A DNA stretch of 64,000 bases from Mesorhizobium sp. (GTDB taxonomy: Bacteria > Pseudomonadota > Alphaproteobacteria > Rhizobiales > Rhizobiaceae): positions 294,514 to 358,513 of the forward strand of contig NZ_SUGA01000003.1 of NCBI RefSeq assembly GCF_004963255.1, given 5' to 3'. Positions within the stretch are counted from its first letter, which is position 1. Every line of letters begins with the position of its first letter. This document shows positions 35,703 to 45,144 of this stretch, piece after piece. A model generated the notes under the pieces. That model had not been told where the DNA came from. It ran no database searches and saw nothing but the letters and a program-made list of their open reading frames with translations. The position numbers were made by a program, and so were the translations under genes.

Positions 35703-36797
35703 TTAAATTCGGTTGCCTGTTTGAGCGTCGAAGAGCGAGGCGCGCATCGGATCGAAGCCGACGCTGACCGGATCACCGTTCTTCGGCGTGCGTTCGGAGG
35801 TGACGCGCACGGTGAAGTTCTGCCCGCCGAGTTTCAGCCACACCAGCGTATCGGAACCCATCGGCTCCACGACCTCGACATCGGCCGTCGCGGCGAAGGG
35901 CCAGCCCGTGCCGCTGTTGAAGGCGACATGCTCGGGCCGGATGCCGAACACCGCGGGACCCGGCGCCGGCTCCTTCTCGAAGGCATAGGTCGCAAGCGGG
36001 ATGCGCACATCCTCCACGGCAAAGTGCCAATCGCCGCCGTCCTTCTCCAGCCTGCCATCGATGAAATTCATCGCCGGCGAACCGAGGAAGCCGGCGACGA
36101 AGCGGTTGACGGGGCGGTTGTAGATCGTCTGCGGCGCATCGAGCTGCTGGATCACGCCGCCCTTCATCACCGCGATGCGATCGGCCAGCGTCATCGCCTC
36201 GATCTGGTCGTGGGTGACGTAGATCATCGTGTTCTGCAGGCGGCGGTGCAGCAGCTTGATCTCGACGCGCAGTTCCGAACGCAGCTTGGCGTCGAGATTG
36301 GAGAGCGGCTCGTCGAACAGGAAGACATCGACGTCACGCACCAGCGCCCGCCCGATCGCTACGCGCTGGCGCTGGCCGCCCGAAAGCGCCGAGGGCTTGC
36401 GCTGCAATAGCGGCTCGATCTGCAGGATCTCGGCGGCGCGAGCGATGCGCCTGGCGATCTCGTCCTTCGGCACGCCGGCGACACGCAGGCCGAAGGAGAG
36501 GTTCCTCTCCACCGTCATCTGCGGATAGAGCGCGTAGGACTGGAACACCATGCCGATGCCGCGATCCTTCGGTTCTTCCCAGGTGACGTTCTTGCCCTTG
36601 ATGAAGATGCGCCCGTCCGAAATGTCGAGCAGGCCGGCGATGCAGTTGAGCAAGGTCGACTTGCCGCAGCCGGACGGTCCGAGCAGCACGATGAACTCGC
36701 CCTCGGCGACATCCAGGTTGAGCGTCTGCAGCACCGAGACGGCGCCGAAATTGAGCGACAGATCCTGGATCGAAACGCTGGGATTGGCGATGTCCAT
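35703..36797 (-). CDS. Sugar ABC transporter ATPase (UgpC/MalK type)
   Basis: A 364-residue CUT1 ATPase. Walker A is GPSGCGKST (40-48), the signature LSGGQRQRVAIGRAL, Walker B FLFDEPLSNLD, with an H-loop YVTHDQIEA. The C-terminal OB-like regulatory domain (about 240-360; FGIRPEHVAF) is the part that in MalK binds regulators. Three ATG codons in a row (36803, 36800, 36797) begin the gene; the third is best spaced from AAGG. It powers the two permeases upstream. Confidence 0.92.
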   Translation of the reverse strand: MDIANPSVSIQDLSLNFGAVSVLQTLNLDVAEGEFIVLLGPSGCGKSTLLNCIAGLLDISDGRIFIKGKNVTWEEPKDRGIGMVFQSYALYPQMTVERNLSFGLRVAGVPKDEIARRIARAAEILQIEPLLQRKPSALSGGQRQRVAIGRALVRDVDVFLFDEPLSNLDAKLRSELRVEIKLLHRRLQNTMIYVTHDQIEAMTLADRIAVMKGGVIQQLDAPQTIYNRPVNRFVAGFLGSPAMNFIDGRLEKDGGDWHFAVEDVRIPLATYAFEKEPAPGPAVFGIRPEHVAFNSGTGWPFAATADVEVVEPMGSDTLVWLKLGGQNFTVRVTSERTPKNGDPVSVGFDPMRASLFDAQTGNRI

Positions 36798-36799
36798 CA

Positions 36800-37732
36800 T
36801 CATCCTTTCACCGCGCCGGCGGCAATGCCGCGCACGAAGAGCTTGCCGGAAACGAAATAGACGATCAGCGGAACAAGGCCCGTCAGGATGGTTGCGGCCA
36901 TGTTGACGTTGTATTCCTTCACGCCTTGCACTGAATTGACGATGTTGTTGAGCTGCACCGTCATCGGATAGGTGTCGGGACGGGTATAGACGACGCCGAA
37001 CAGGAAGTCGTTCCAGATGCCGGTCACCTGCAGGATGATGGCGACGACGAAGATCGGCAGCGACATCGGCAGCATGATGCGCAGGTAGATGCCCCAGAAG
37101 CCCGCGCCGTCGACGCGCGCGGCGCGGAACAGCTCCTCCGGCATCGAGGTGAAATAGTTGCGGAAGAGCAGCGTCAGGATCGGCATGCCGAAGATCGAAT
37201 GCACGATCACCAGGCCGGTCAGCGAGCCGTAGATGCCGATCTCGCGCAGGATGATGACGATCGGGTAGATCATCACCTGATAGGGGATGAAGGCGCCGAC
37301 GATCAGGATGATGAAGAAGGTGTCGGCGCCCTTGAAGCGCCAGTTGGCCAGCGCGTAGCCGTTCACCGAGGCGATCGCGATCGAGAGCAACACCGACGGC
37401 ACGGTGATGCGCACCGAATTCCAGAAGCCGCGCGATAGCCCGTCGCAATTGAGCCCGGTGCAGGCCGTCGCCCAGGCTTTCACCCAAGGCTCGAAGGTGA
37501 TCTCCATCGGCGGCGAGAAGATGTTGCCGAGGCGGATCTCGGGCATGCCCTTGAGCGACGTGACGATCATCACGTAAAGCGGCAGAAGATAATAGAGCGC
37601 GACGACGATCAGCGTGCCGTAGAGGAAGATGTTGCGGCGCGACAGCACATGCCGCGGCTTCGGGCCGCTGGGGCCGGCGGCACCGCGCCTGAGCGCTTCG
37701 GCGCCTGGGGACAGGGAGGCGACGTCAGCCAT
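36800..37732 (-). CDS. Sugar ABC transporter permease (MalG type)
   Basis: A 310-residue inner-membrane permease with six or seven helices. The EAA loop EELFRAARVDGAGFWGIYLRIMLP contacts the ATPase. The N-terminus (about 1-30) is a Pro/Gly/Arg-rich cytoplasmic tail. It overlaps the MalF-type gene by 8 bp and ends just before the ATPase start. Confidence 0.92.
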   Translation of the reverse strand: MADVASLSPGAEALRRGAAGPSGPKPRHVLSRRNIFLYGTLIVVALYYLLPLYVMIVTSLKGMPEIRLGNIFSPPMEITFEPWVKAWATACTGLNCDGLSRGFWNSVRITVPSVLLSIAIASVNGYALANWRFKGADTFFIILIVGAFIPYQVMIYPIVIILREIGIYGSLTGLVIVHSIFGMPILTLLFRNYFTSMPEELFRAARVDGAGFWGIYLRIMLPMSLPIFVVAIILQVTGIWNDFLFGVVYTRPDTYPMTVQLNNIVNSVQGVKEYNVNMAATILTGLVPLIVYFVSGKLFVRGIAAGAVKG

Positions 37733-38618
37733 GCTTCTTGCCTCCGAATTCGAGATAGGCCCAGGGCACGATGACGATCACCACCGAAAGCAGCATCATG
37801 GTCGAGGCGGCGAAGCCCTGACCGAGATTCTGGGCGAAGAACATGTAGTCATAGACATATTTGGCCGGCACTTCCGAGGCGATGCCGGGGCCGCCGCTGG
37901 TCTGCGCCACGACGAGGTCGTAGACCTTGACGATGCCGGCGGCGATGATCACCAGCGTGGTGATGAAGACCGGCCGCATCATCGGGATGATGATGAAGAG
38001 ATAGGTCTTCCAGGCGGGGATGCCGTCCACCCTGGCCGCCTTCCAGATGTCTTCGTCTATGCCGCGCAGGCCTGCGAGCATCAGGCACATGATGAGCCCC
38101 GTGCCCTGCCAGAGCGCCGCGATTGAAATGCCGTAGATGACGATGCTGGAATCGTAGAGCGGGTCGAAGCTGAAGCTCGTCCAGCCGAGGTCGCGCACGA
38201 CGCGCTGCACGCCGAAGTCCGGATTGAGCAGCCACTGCCAGACCAGCCCGGTGACGATGAAGGACAGCGCGAAGGGATAGAGGAAGATGGTGCGGAACGT
38301 GTCCTCGAAGCGGATCTTCTGGTCGAGAAGCGCCGCCAGCAGGAAGCCGATGACCAGCGAGAACACCAGCGAGATCGCGCCATAGATCAAGAGGTTCTCG
38401 ATCGAGACCAGCCAGCGCGATGTCGACCAGAGCCGGTGATACTGGTCGAGCCCGACGAAGTTGAGCCGCGGCAGGAGCTTCGAGTTGGTGAAGGAATAGA
38501 GCACCGTCCAGGCCGTGCCGCCGACGAACACCACCAGAGCCGTCAGGATCATCGGGATCGACGCGATCTTGGCGTTCAGGTTGCGGAAAAGCTGGTTGGG
38601 GCGTTCGCTGTTGCTCAT
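37725..38618 (-). CDS. Sugar ABC transporter permease (MalF type)
   Basis: A 297-residue CUT1 permease with about six helices; the EAA loop is DIWKAARVDGIPAWKTYLFIIIPMM. It pairs with the MalG-type subunit to make the translocation channel. It follows the binding-protein gene by 78 bp, a gap where expression can drop between abundant binding protein and scarce permease. Confidence 0.92.
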   Translation of the reverse strand: MSNSERPNQLFRNLNAKIASIPMILTALVVFVGGTAWTVLYSFTNSKLLPRLNFVGLDQYHRLWSTSRWLVSIENLLIYGAISLVFSLVIGFLLAALLDQKIRFEDTFRTIFLYPFALSFIVTGLVWQWLLNPDFGVQRVVRDLGWTSFSFDPLYDSSIVIYGISIAALWQGTGLIMCLMLAGLRGIDEDIWKAARVDGIPAWKTYLFIIIPMMRPVFITTLVIIAAGIVKVYDLVVAQTSGGPGIASEVPAKYVYDYMFFAQNLGQGFAASTMMLLSVVIVIVPWAYLEFGGKKHG

Positions 38619-38696
38619 CTCGGCAGCCGGGCAATGAGACGTCAGGCTCCCGGCCCCGGATAGGCTGGGGTCGGGAGTTGGCGGGGGCGCCGTCGA

Positions 38697-39938
38697 TCAG
38701 TCGGCCGACGCGATGATGTCGGCGAAGCGCTTCTGCGCGTCTTCGAGCGTCATGTCGGGCTTGGCGAAGAATTCGGAGAACAGGTCCTCCTTCTGCTTCT
38801 GGCTGTCCTGCGAGAGCAGCTGGTCTGTCCATGGAATGACCGCGCCCTTGGCGAGGATGGCGAGACCCTTCTTCATGCAGTCGTTCGCCGTGTTAAGGTC
38901 GACGTCGCCGCGCACCGGCAGCGAGCCCTTCTTGAGATTGAAGGCGACCTGGGTCTTGGGATCGAGCAGCGTTTCGGCCAGCACTTCCTGCGCCTTGGAC
39001 TTGTCGGCGTCCTTGAGCAGCGGGAAGTAGAAGGCGTCGCCGCCGGTGGCGATCACCTCGTTCAGGCCGAGGCCGGGCAGGCAGTTATAGTCCTTGCCGG
39101 CGGTCTTGCCGGCGACCTGGAATTCGCCCTGCGCCCAGTCACCCATGATCTGGCCGCCGGCCTTGCCGGTGATGACCAGGTTGGTCGCCTGGTTCCAGTC
39201 CTGCACATTGGTGTTCTTGGCCATCTTGCGGGCGTCGTCCGCCGCCTTGAACACCTTGGCGATTTCGGGACCGGCGGCGAATTTGGCGTCCTTGTCCTTA
39301 TACACGTTCAGGAAGGCGTCGGTGCCGCCAACCGCGGCCAGCAGCACGTCGAAGGCGCCCGATGCCTGCCAGGGCTGACCGCCGACCGCGAGCGGGATGA
39401 TGCCGGCCTTCTCCAGCGCCGGAGCGGCGGCCACGAATTCATTCCAGTCCTTCGGCATCGGCACGCCGGCCTTCTGGAAAGCCTCGCTGGAGAGCCAAAG
39501 CCACTGCCAGGAATGGATGTTGACCGGCACGCAATAGATCTTGCCGTCGATGGTGCAGCTGTCGAGCAAGCTCTTCGGCCGCACGACCTCCGTCCATTTG
39601 CCCTTGGTGGCGATGTCGGTGAGGTCGCGCATCAGCCCGGCCTGGACCAGTTCCTCGGCCTGGCGGCCATGGTTGAACTGCGTGGCGCCCATCGGATCGC
39701 CGCCGGTGATGCGGCTGATCATGATCGGCCGCGCTGTGCCGCCGGAGCCGGCAATGGCGCCGTCGACCCAGTGATTGCCCGTCGCGTCGAAGGCCTTGGC
39801 AAGCTCGGCCACCGCCGCCGCCTCGCCGCCCGAAGTCCACCAATGGGTGACTTCCAGGTCCGTCGCGGCCGCCGGACCGGCGAAGTTGAGTGCAGCAACC
39901 GTCGCGGCAAAGGTGGCAGTCAGGAATTTGTATCGCAT
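38697..39938 (-). CDS. Sugar ABC transporter periplasmic binding protein
   Basis: A 413-residue extracellular solute-binding protein family 1 member. A cleavable signal peptide ends PAAA-TD near residue 25. The mature protein starts LEVTHWWTSGGEAAA, typical of rhizobial glucose/mannose-type CUT1 binding proteins, and has TQFNHGRQAEELV and GDWAQGEF. The ligand cannot be read from sequence. It is the first gene of the minus-strand operon and lies downstream of a LacI-type operator. Confidence 0.9.
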   Translation of the reverse strand: MRYKFLTATFAATVAALNFAGPAAATDLEVTHWWTSGGEAAAVAELAKAFDATGNHWVDGAIAGSGGTARPIMISRITGGDPMGATQFNHGRQAEELVQAGLMRDLTDIATKGKWTEVVRPKSLLDSCTIDGKIYCVPVNIHSWQWLWLSSEAFQKAGVPMPKDWNEFVAAAPALEKAGIIPLAVGGQPWQASGAFDVLLAAVGGTDAFLNVYKDKDAKFAAGPEIAKVFKAADDARKMAKNTNVQDWNQATNLVITGKAGGQIMGDWAQGEFQVAGKTAGKDYNCLPGLGLNEVIATGGDAFYFPLLKDADKSKAQEVLAETLLDPKTQVAFNLKKGSLPVRGDVDLNTANDCMKKGLAILAKGAVIPWTDQLLSQDSQKQKEDLFSEFFAKPDMTLEDAQKRFADIIASAD

Positions 39939-39957
39939 TTCGGCTTCCTCCCAGAAT

Positions 39958-39971
39958 CTGAAACGTTACAG
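39958..39971. promoter_or_regulatory. LacI-type operator O1
   Basis: CTGAAACGTTACAG is a near-palindrome centred on the AACGTT core typical of LacI-family sites, extended by T and A at the ends. It lies 20 bp upstream of the binding-protein start, where a repressor would block the ABC operon. Confidence 0.7.
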
Positions 39972-40211
39972 ATTTTCGATACGGCAAATGACCGGCATAG
40001 GCAACCCCCTGTCTCAAAGCGGCCTAAGATTTTTTCGAGGCGCGAACAAAATCTTCGGGCCCGGGCGGCTGAACTGAAACCCGAACGGCCGATCCGTGCC
40101 CAAAATGGATGCAGGCCGACATTTCCTTGTGATTCCGGCAACTTTCACCCCATCTCTATGTCGGGAAGGCAGAGTCGGCGGCCCCGGGGGTCAATCACGA
40201 AGATTGGCAAT

Positions 40212-40225
40212 CTGTAACGTTTCAG
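40212..40225. promoter_or_regulatory. LacI-type operator O2
   Basis: CTGTAACGTTTCAG is the exact reverse complement of O1, 254 bp away and about 100 bp before the LacI start. It suggests autoregulation and possibly a repression loop between the two sites. Confidence 0.7.
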
Positions 40226-40323
40226 TATACTGACGCTCGTCGCGGGCAGAAGTCGCGCAATCGTCAACGCCGCACGATTGCCGGTCGGCCCCGCGGCTGC
40301 TATGCGCCTGACGGGCGGGACGA

Positions 40324-41367
40324 ATGGATAGACGGGTGACGAAGAAGGGCGACGACGCGTCGGGCAAGGAGCGGCCGACGCTGAAGACGCTTGCCTTCAT
40401 GACTGGGCTTGGCGTCACGACGGTGTCGCGCGCGCTCAAGGACGCGCCCGAGATCGGCGCCGAGACCAGGCGCCGCGTCCAGCTCGTCGCCAAACAAATC
40501 GGCTATCGCCCGAACCGCGCCGGCGTGCGCTTGAGGACCGGCAAGACCAACGTCATCTCACTTGTGCTCAACACCGAGCACGAGCTGATGAGCTTCGTCT
40601 CGGACATCATCTACGGCGTCACCGAGGTGATCGCCGATACGCCCTACCATTTGATCGTCACGCCTTATTCGCGCTCGCAGGATCCGCTCGACCCGGTGCG
40701 TTATCTGGTCGAGACGGGCTCGGCCGATGGCGTCATCATCTCGCGCACCCAGCCCAACGACCCGAGGGCGCGCTACATGCTGGAGCACGGCGTTCCCTTC
40801 GCCACGCATGGCCGCACCGACATGGGGCTGGTGCATCCCTATCACGACTTCGACAACTACGCCTTTGCCGGCGAAGCCGTCCGCGCGCTCGCCGCAAAAG
40901 GCCGCAGCCGGCTTGCCCTCGTGACGCCCCCGGTTGGCCTCACCTATTTCCGCTACACGGTGAACGGCTTTGCCGATGCGCTGAGCGAGGTCGGCGCCTC
41001 AGAGGTGCCGTTCAATACCGTCTCGATCGACCATACGATCGAGCAGATCAGGATGCGCACCGCCCAGCTCATGCGCCGAGACGACCGCCCGGACGGCATC
41101 GTCAGCAGCGCCGCCGCGGCAACGCTCGCCGTCGTCGCCGGCATCGAGGATGCCGGCCTGAAGCTCGGCCGCGATGTCGACGTGGTGTCGAAACAGTCCT
41201 CGGAGGTGCTGCACCTGTTCCGCCGGGAGCTGCTCGTCGTCAACGAGGATTTCCGGCTGGCCGGCTACGAGCTCGCCCGTGCCGTGCTTGGCTGGATTGC
41301 AGGCAAGGAACCCGGCTCGCTGCAATCGCTGAGCAAGCCGAGTGAGGTCCTGCCCTATCGGGGTTAG
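40324..41367 (+). CDS. LacI-family transcriptional regulator of the sugar operon
   Basis: A 347-residue repressor. The helix-turn-helix (about residues 19-42) contains LKTLAFMTGLGVTTVSRALKD, and the hinge RPNRAGVRLRTGKTN leads into a periplasmic-binding-protein-like sugar domain. It is divergent from the CUT1 operon, and two identical operators flank the shared control region. The effector is probably the imported sugar or a derivative. Its last four bases overlap the end of the convergent gnd gene. Confidence 0.92.
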   Translation: MDRRVTKKGDDASGKERPTLKTLAFMTGLGVTTVSRALKDAPEIGAETRRRVQLVAKQIGYRPNRAGVRLRTGKTNVISLVLNTEHELMSFVSDIIYGVTEVIADTPYHLIVTPYSRSQDPLDPVRYLVETGSADGVIISRTQPNDPRARYMLEHGVPFATHGRTDMGLVHPYHDFDNYAFAGEAVRALAAKGRSRLALVTPPVGLTYFRYTVNGFADALSEVGASEVPFNTVSIDHTIEQIRMRTAQLMRRDDRPDGIVSSAAAATLAVVAGIEDAGLKLGRDVDVVSKQSSEVLHLFRRELLVVNEDFRLAGYELARAVLGWIAGKEPGSLQSLSKPSEVLPYRG

Positions 41368-42791
41368 TGCCCCGCGCCGCTCCCCCACGGCCCGTGGAAG
41401 GCGCCCTCTTCCCCGATGCGCTCGAAACCATGCGCGCCGAAGAAATCGCGCTGCGCCTGGATCAGGTTGGACGTCCCGCGTCCCTGGCGGTAGCTGTCGA
41501 AATAGGTGAGCGCCGAAGCCAGCGCCGGCACCGGCGAGCCGGCTTCGGAGGCCCGTGCCACGATACGCCTGAGCGAGGGATGCGCCTCCTTCATCATCGC
41601 GATGAAGGCCGGCGCCATAAGGAGATTGGTGGAGGCGCTGCCGGAACCGAAGGCCTCGGCCATCGTGTCCAGCATTTGCGAGCGGATGATGCAGCCGGCG
41701 CGCCAGATCTTGGCAATGGTCGGCATCGGCAGGTTCCAGTTGAACTCCTTCGACGCGCCGCTCATCACCGCGAAGCCTTGCGCGTAAGCCGCGATCTTGC
41801 CGGCGAACAGCGCCAACTCCAGGTCCTTGAGCAACGCGGCCTTGTCGCCGGAAATCTTCTCGACGCCGATATTGCCATAGGCCTTTTCCGCCGCCTGCCG
41901 CTCTTCCTTGATCGAGGACAACACGCGCGCCGCGACCGCGGCCTCGATGGCGGTGGCCGGAATGCCGAGCTGCTGCGCTTCGATCACCGACCATTTGCCG
42001 GTGCCCTTCTGTCCGGCGCGGTCGAGGATGATGTCGACCACCGGCCTGCCGGTCTTGGGATCGTCGGCGGCCAGCACCTTGGCGGTGATCTCGATCAGGT
42101 AGGAGTTGAGGCGGCCCTTGTTCCATTCCTCGAAGACCTTGCCGATCTCCTTGGGCGCCATGCCGAGCCCGTCGCGCAATATGCCGTAGATCTCGGCGAT
42201 CATCTGCATGTCGGCATATTCGATGCCGTTGTGGATGGTTTTGACGAAATGGCCAGCGCCGTCATGGCCGAGCCAAGCCGCGCAAGGCTCGTCCTTGAAC
42301 TTGGCCGAGATCGCCGTCAGCACCTTCTCGACGCGCTTCCAGGATTCTTCGGTGCCGCCGACCATGATCGACGGACCGTGGCGCGCGCCTTCCTCGCCGC
42401 CCGAAACGCCCATGCCGATGAAGGTCAGGCCCGAGCCCGCCAGCTCGGAGAAGCGGCGCATCGTGTCGCGGAAATTGGCGTTGCCGGCATCGATGACGAT
42501 GTCGTTATTGGAGAGCACGCCGCGCAGCGCCGCGATCTGCTCGTCCACCGGCTTGCCCGCCAGCACCATGATGATGATCGGCCGCGGCGGCCGGATCGCC
42601 GCGGCAAGCTCCTCCAGGCTGTAGCAGGGAACGACCATGTCCTTCAGCGGACCGGCGCTCTCGACAAAGGCGCCAGTGCGCGACGGCGTGCGGTTGAAAA
42701 CGGCGATGCGGTGCCCGTGCTCGGCGATGTTGAGCGCCAGGTTGGAGCCCATCGTGCCAAGGCCGATCAGGCCGATTTCGGCTTTTTCCAT
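41364..42791 (-). CDS. gnd: 6-phosphogluconate dehydrogenase, decarboxylating
   Basis: A 475-residue oxidative pentose phosphate enzyme making ribulose 5-phosphate, CO2 and NADPH. The Rossmann start is GLIGLGTMGSNLALNIAEHG. The active site includes GVSGGEEGARHGPSIMVGG and HNGIEYADMQ, and the family signature ILDRAGQKGTGKW is intact. The length is typical of the long (non-Gnt) form. Its stop codon overlaps that of the LacI gene. It is not part of that operon. Confidence 0.95.
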   Translation of the reverse strand: MEKAEIGLIGLGTMGSNLALNIAEHGHRIAVFNRTPSRTGAFVESAGPLKDMVVPCYSLEELAAAIRPPRPIIIMVLAGKPVDEQIAALRGVLSNNDIVIDAGNANFRDTMRRFSELAGSGLTFIGMGVSGGEEGARHGPSIMVGGTEESWKRVEKVLTAISAKFKDEPCAAWLGHDGAGHFVKTIHNGIEYADMQMIAEIYGILRDGLGMAPKEIGKVFEEWNKGRLNSYLIEITAKVLAADDPKTGRPVVDIILDRAGQKGTGKWSVIEAQQLGIPATAIEAAVAARVLSSIKEERQAAEKAYGNIGVEKISGDKAALLKDLELALFAGKIAAYAQGFAVMSGASKEFNWNLPMPTIAKIWRAGCIIRSQMLDTMAEAFGSGSASTNLLMAPAFIAMMKEAHPSLRRIVARASEAGSPVPALASALTYFDSYRQGRGTSNLIQAQRDFFGAHGFERIGEEGAFHGPWGSGAGH

Positions 42792-42914
42792 CGTTTCTTC
42801 CCTGCTTTCGCATGCTTGTTGGAGGCTGCGTCCCGGAGAACGCCTTTTCCAGATGAATGACGGGCCTTGGCGGCGGCGTCAACCGCCTCGCCGCATTCTA
42901 CATGGACCCGTATT

Positions 42915-44543
42915 TCAATCGGACCTGATCTCAATCGGCGCTTCGATCTTCACCATCTCGAAGTCGGAAACGAGGATATCGAGCCGGGCGTTCCATCGGC
43001 CGGGCAGCGGAATGACGAGATTGTCGACGCGCCAGGTGCCGTCGCCGGGTTTCCTCGCCGGCCGCTTGATCGGCTCGACGCCGGAATCCGGCTTCGACAG
43101 CACCAGCGTCACCTGCTTGGCGTCGAGCGATCCGAAATCGCCGGTCATGATCACCATCGATGCGGCGACCTCGCCGGCATGTCCAGGCGTGATGCTGAGA
43201 TCGGCCATCGCTTCCAGTGTGTGGATATGGATCGACACCGGCTGCGCCGCGGCGATCGCCAGCGCGCGTGGCGGCGGGGTGAAGCGCCAGCCGGCGGCGA
43301 CGCCGAAGATCGCGAGCACGATGACGACCTCGATGCCGATCGAGCGCATCAGCCGTCGCTGCACCTCGGTGTCGCCCGCCTGGGCGGGCGCCGTCAGCGT
43401 CCAGCGATTGACCGCGGCTAGCGTGAACAGGAAGAGCAGCAGCACCAGCTTCAGCAGCAGCAGGCGGCCATAGGCGGTGTGGACCAGCGCGGCCGGCACC
43501 TGCACCTGGATGATCGCAAGCACGACGCCGGTTGCGGCAAGCACGACGACGACCGGCAGGATCGCCCGGGAGAAGCGGCGCAGGAAGACTTTTGCTTCCG
43601 CCGGCTCCCGCCGCAATGCCAGGCCTAGCGGCGCCAGCGAACCGGCCCAGAAGGCGATTGCCGCGCCATGCAGGAAAACCAGCGGGCACGTTAGCCATTG
43701 CGGCTCGGCGGCGCTGGCGTGGCCGCTGGCGGCGAGAACGCCGCCGACACAAAGCAATGCCGCGCTCGCCGACAGCTTGCGAAGACCTGGCGGCCCGGCA
43801 AGCGAAAGCAGCGCCAGGCCAAGCGCGATCAGGCCGACCAGCACGGTCCATACGAAGCTGGTCTCCAGCGCTGTCTTCCACACGGCCGGCGTGGCAAAGC
43901 GCGCCAGGGGCGCGCCAAGTCCATCGAGCCCCTGCAGGCCGAGCGACACCGGCGCTGCGACGAGCCCCAAAAGCAGCGCCGCCGCGACAAAGCGCCGGCC
44001 GCGGCGCACGTCCCCGGCCAGCAAGGCGAGAGCGAACGCGCCGCCGACGCCGAGGAAGAGGCCGGCATAGAGAAACAGCCTGGCGGCCCAGATCGCCGCG
44101 CGCAGCGTCCAGTCCGGGGCCTCGCCCGCCATCGGCGCGGCACTTGGCGCGCCAATCGAAAACAGCGCCGAACCGCCGACCGGATGGCCATCGACCGACA
44201 CCACCCGCCAACTCAGCACATGCGTGCCGGATTTGAGCACCTCGGGATTGTCGATCTCGACCGTCTGGTCGTTGAGACGGAAGGATGTCAAAGCAAGCTG
44301 CGAGCCATCGGGCCGGACAAGCGTGAGCACCAGCGGCGAGACGGGCTCGCTGAAGGTCAGCGAAAACCGCGCCGGGCTTTGCTCCAGCACGGCGCCGTCG
44401 GCCGGATCGGTCGCGACCAGCGCCGCATGCGCGAAGGCACGCCCGGGCATGGCCAATACCGCAACCGCCATGAGCACTGCCACCAGCCAGGCAATCGGGC
44501 CGGTATGCAGGCGCATCGTCAGGGAAGATTGTGCTGCGTTCAT
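42915..44543 (-). CDS. CopC-CopD fusion, copper resistance/uptake protein
   Basis: A 542-residue fusion. After a signal peptide ending FAHA, the CopC domain (about 30-130) starts with His and reads HAALVATDPADGAVL, the N-terminal His being the usual Cu(II) ligand. The CopD part (about 145-430) has eight hydrophobic helices, and a DUF-like beta-rich tail (about 440-542) ends the protein, as in Bacillus YcnJ. It probably moves copper across the inner membrane. It is the last gene of a minus-strand copper operon. The ATG at 44543 was chosen; the frame is open upstream without support. Confidence 0.85.
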   Translation of the reverse strand: MNAAQSSLTMRLHTGPIAWLVAVLMAVAVLAMPGRAFAHAALVATDPADGAVLEQSPARFSLTFSEPVSPLVLTLVRPDGSQLALTSFRLNDQTVEIDNPEVLKSGTHVLSWRVVSVDGHPVGGSALFSIGAPSAAPMAGEAPDWTLRAAIWAARLFLYAGLFLGVGGAFALALLAGDVRRGRRFVAAALLLGLVAAPVSLGLQGLDGLGAPLARFATPAVWKTALETSFVWTVLVGLIALGLALLSLAGPPGLRKLSASAALLCVGGVLAASGHASAAEPQWLTCPLVFLHGAAIAFWAGSLAPLGLALRREPAEAKVFLRRFSRAILPVVVVLAATGVVLAIIQVQVPAALVHTAYGRLLLLKLVLLLFLFTLAAVNRWTLTAPAQAGDTEVQRRLMRSIGIEVVIVLAIFGVAAGWRFTPPPRALAIAAAQPVSIHIHTLEAMADLSITPGHAGEVAASMVIMTGDFGSLDAKQVTLVLSKPDSGVEPIKRPARKPGDGTWRVDNLVIPLPGRWNARLDILVSDFEMVKIEAPIEIRSD

Positions 44544-44595
44544 GCCGTCTTGCGGGAAATGGTGCCGCGCCTGGATGGAGCGCGCCAACAAAAGA

Positions 44596-45114
44596 TCATT
44601 TCTTCGGCAGCAATTTGATGCCGGGCGCCGGACTTTCCAAGGCGTCCTCATCCTGGGCGGGCGCCGGGACCTCGATCCAGCGATCGGTTGCGTCGCCGCA
44701 CTCCTGCACCACAGGGAAATAGAGCATCTGGCCGGCCGGCAGGTCGGCCGCCAGCGAGGCGCGGAAGACGAATTCGTCATAGAATTCGTCCGGCAAATTG
44801 CCGCCGCTCCAGTCCACTTCCTTCACGCCGGTGGTCAGCGTCTCGCCATAGAGCTGGTAGGATTTCTCGTATTTGCCCTTCTTGATCTGCAGCGTCCAGC
44901 CGGGCTTGGGCATCGGCTTCACTGAGATCACGCCTTCCGGTATCTGCACGCGCACGGCCGTCGTCGCCTTGCCCTCGCAGCCATGCGGCACGCGCAGAAC
45001 CGCCTTGTAGGTGGAGCCGACAGGCGCTTCCTGCGTTTCGAACGTGATATGGGCGAGCGCGGCATTGGTTCCAAGCACGCAAAGCGCGCCCGCCGCCAGA
45101 AGATGCTTCATCAT
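44596..45114 (-). CDS. YcnI-like periplasmic protein (DUF1775)
   Basis: A 172-residue secreted protein. The signal peptide ends NAALA and the mature protein begins HITFETQEAPVGSTYKAVLRVPHGC, where the N-terminal His and a conserved Trp bind Cu(II) in characterised YcnI. A C-terminal membrane anchor, found in Bacillus YcnI, is absent here. It sits between PCuAC and CopCD genes with 30- and 52-bp gaps. Confidence 0.88.
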   Translation of the reverse strand: MMKHLLAAGALCVLGTNAALAHITFETQEAPVGSTYKAVLRVPHGCEGKATTAVRVQIPEGVISVKPMPKPGWTLQIKKGKYEKSYQLYGETLTTGVKEVDWSGGNLPDEFYDEFVFRASLAADLPAGQMLYFPVVQECGDATDRWIEVPAPAQDEDALESPAPGIKLLPKK

Positions 45115-45144
45115 GAATTGTCCCTCTGATTTCGATTTGGCGGA

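Larger units (their letters stand above)
39939..40323. promoter_or_regulatory. Divergent control region of the sugar operon
   Basis: 385 bp without a gene between the binding-protein gene and the LacI gene. It carries the two operators described separately, one near each start. The middle has A/T-rich patches such as AAGATTTTTTCG that could be promoter elements. Confidence 0.55.

Noticed and set aside
41367..42860. 497-codon plus-strand frame opposite gnd
   Set aside because: His/Arg-rich antisense frame; gnd has its full signature.
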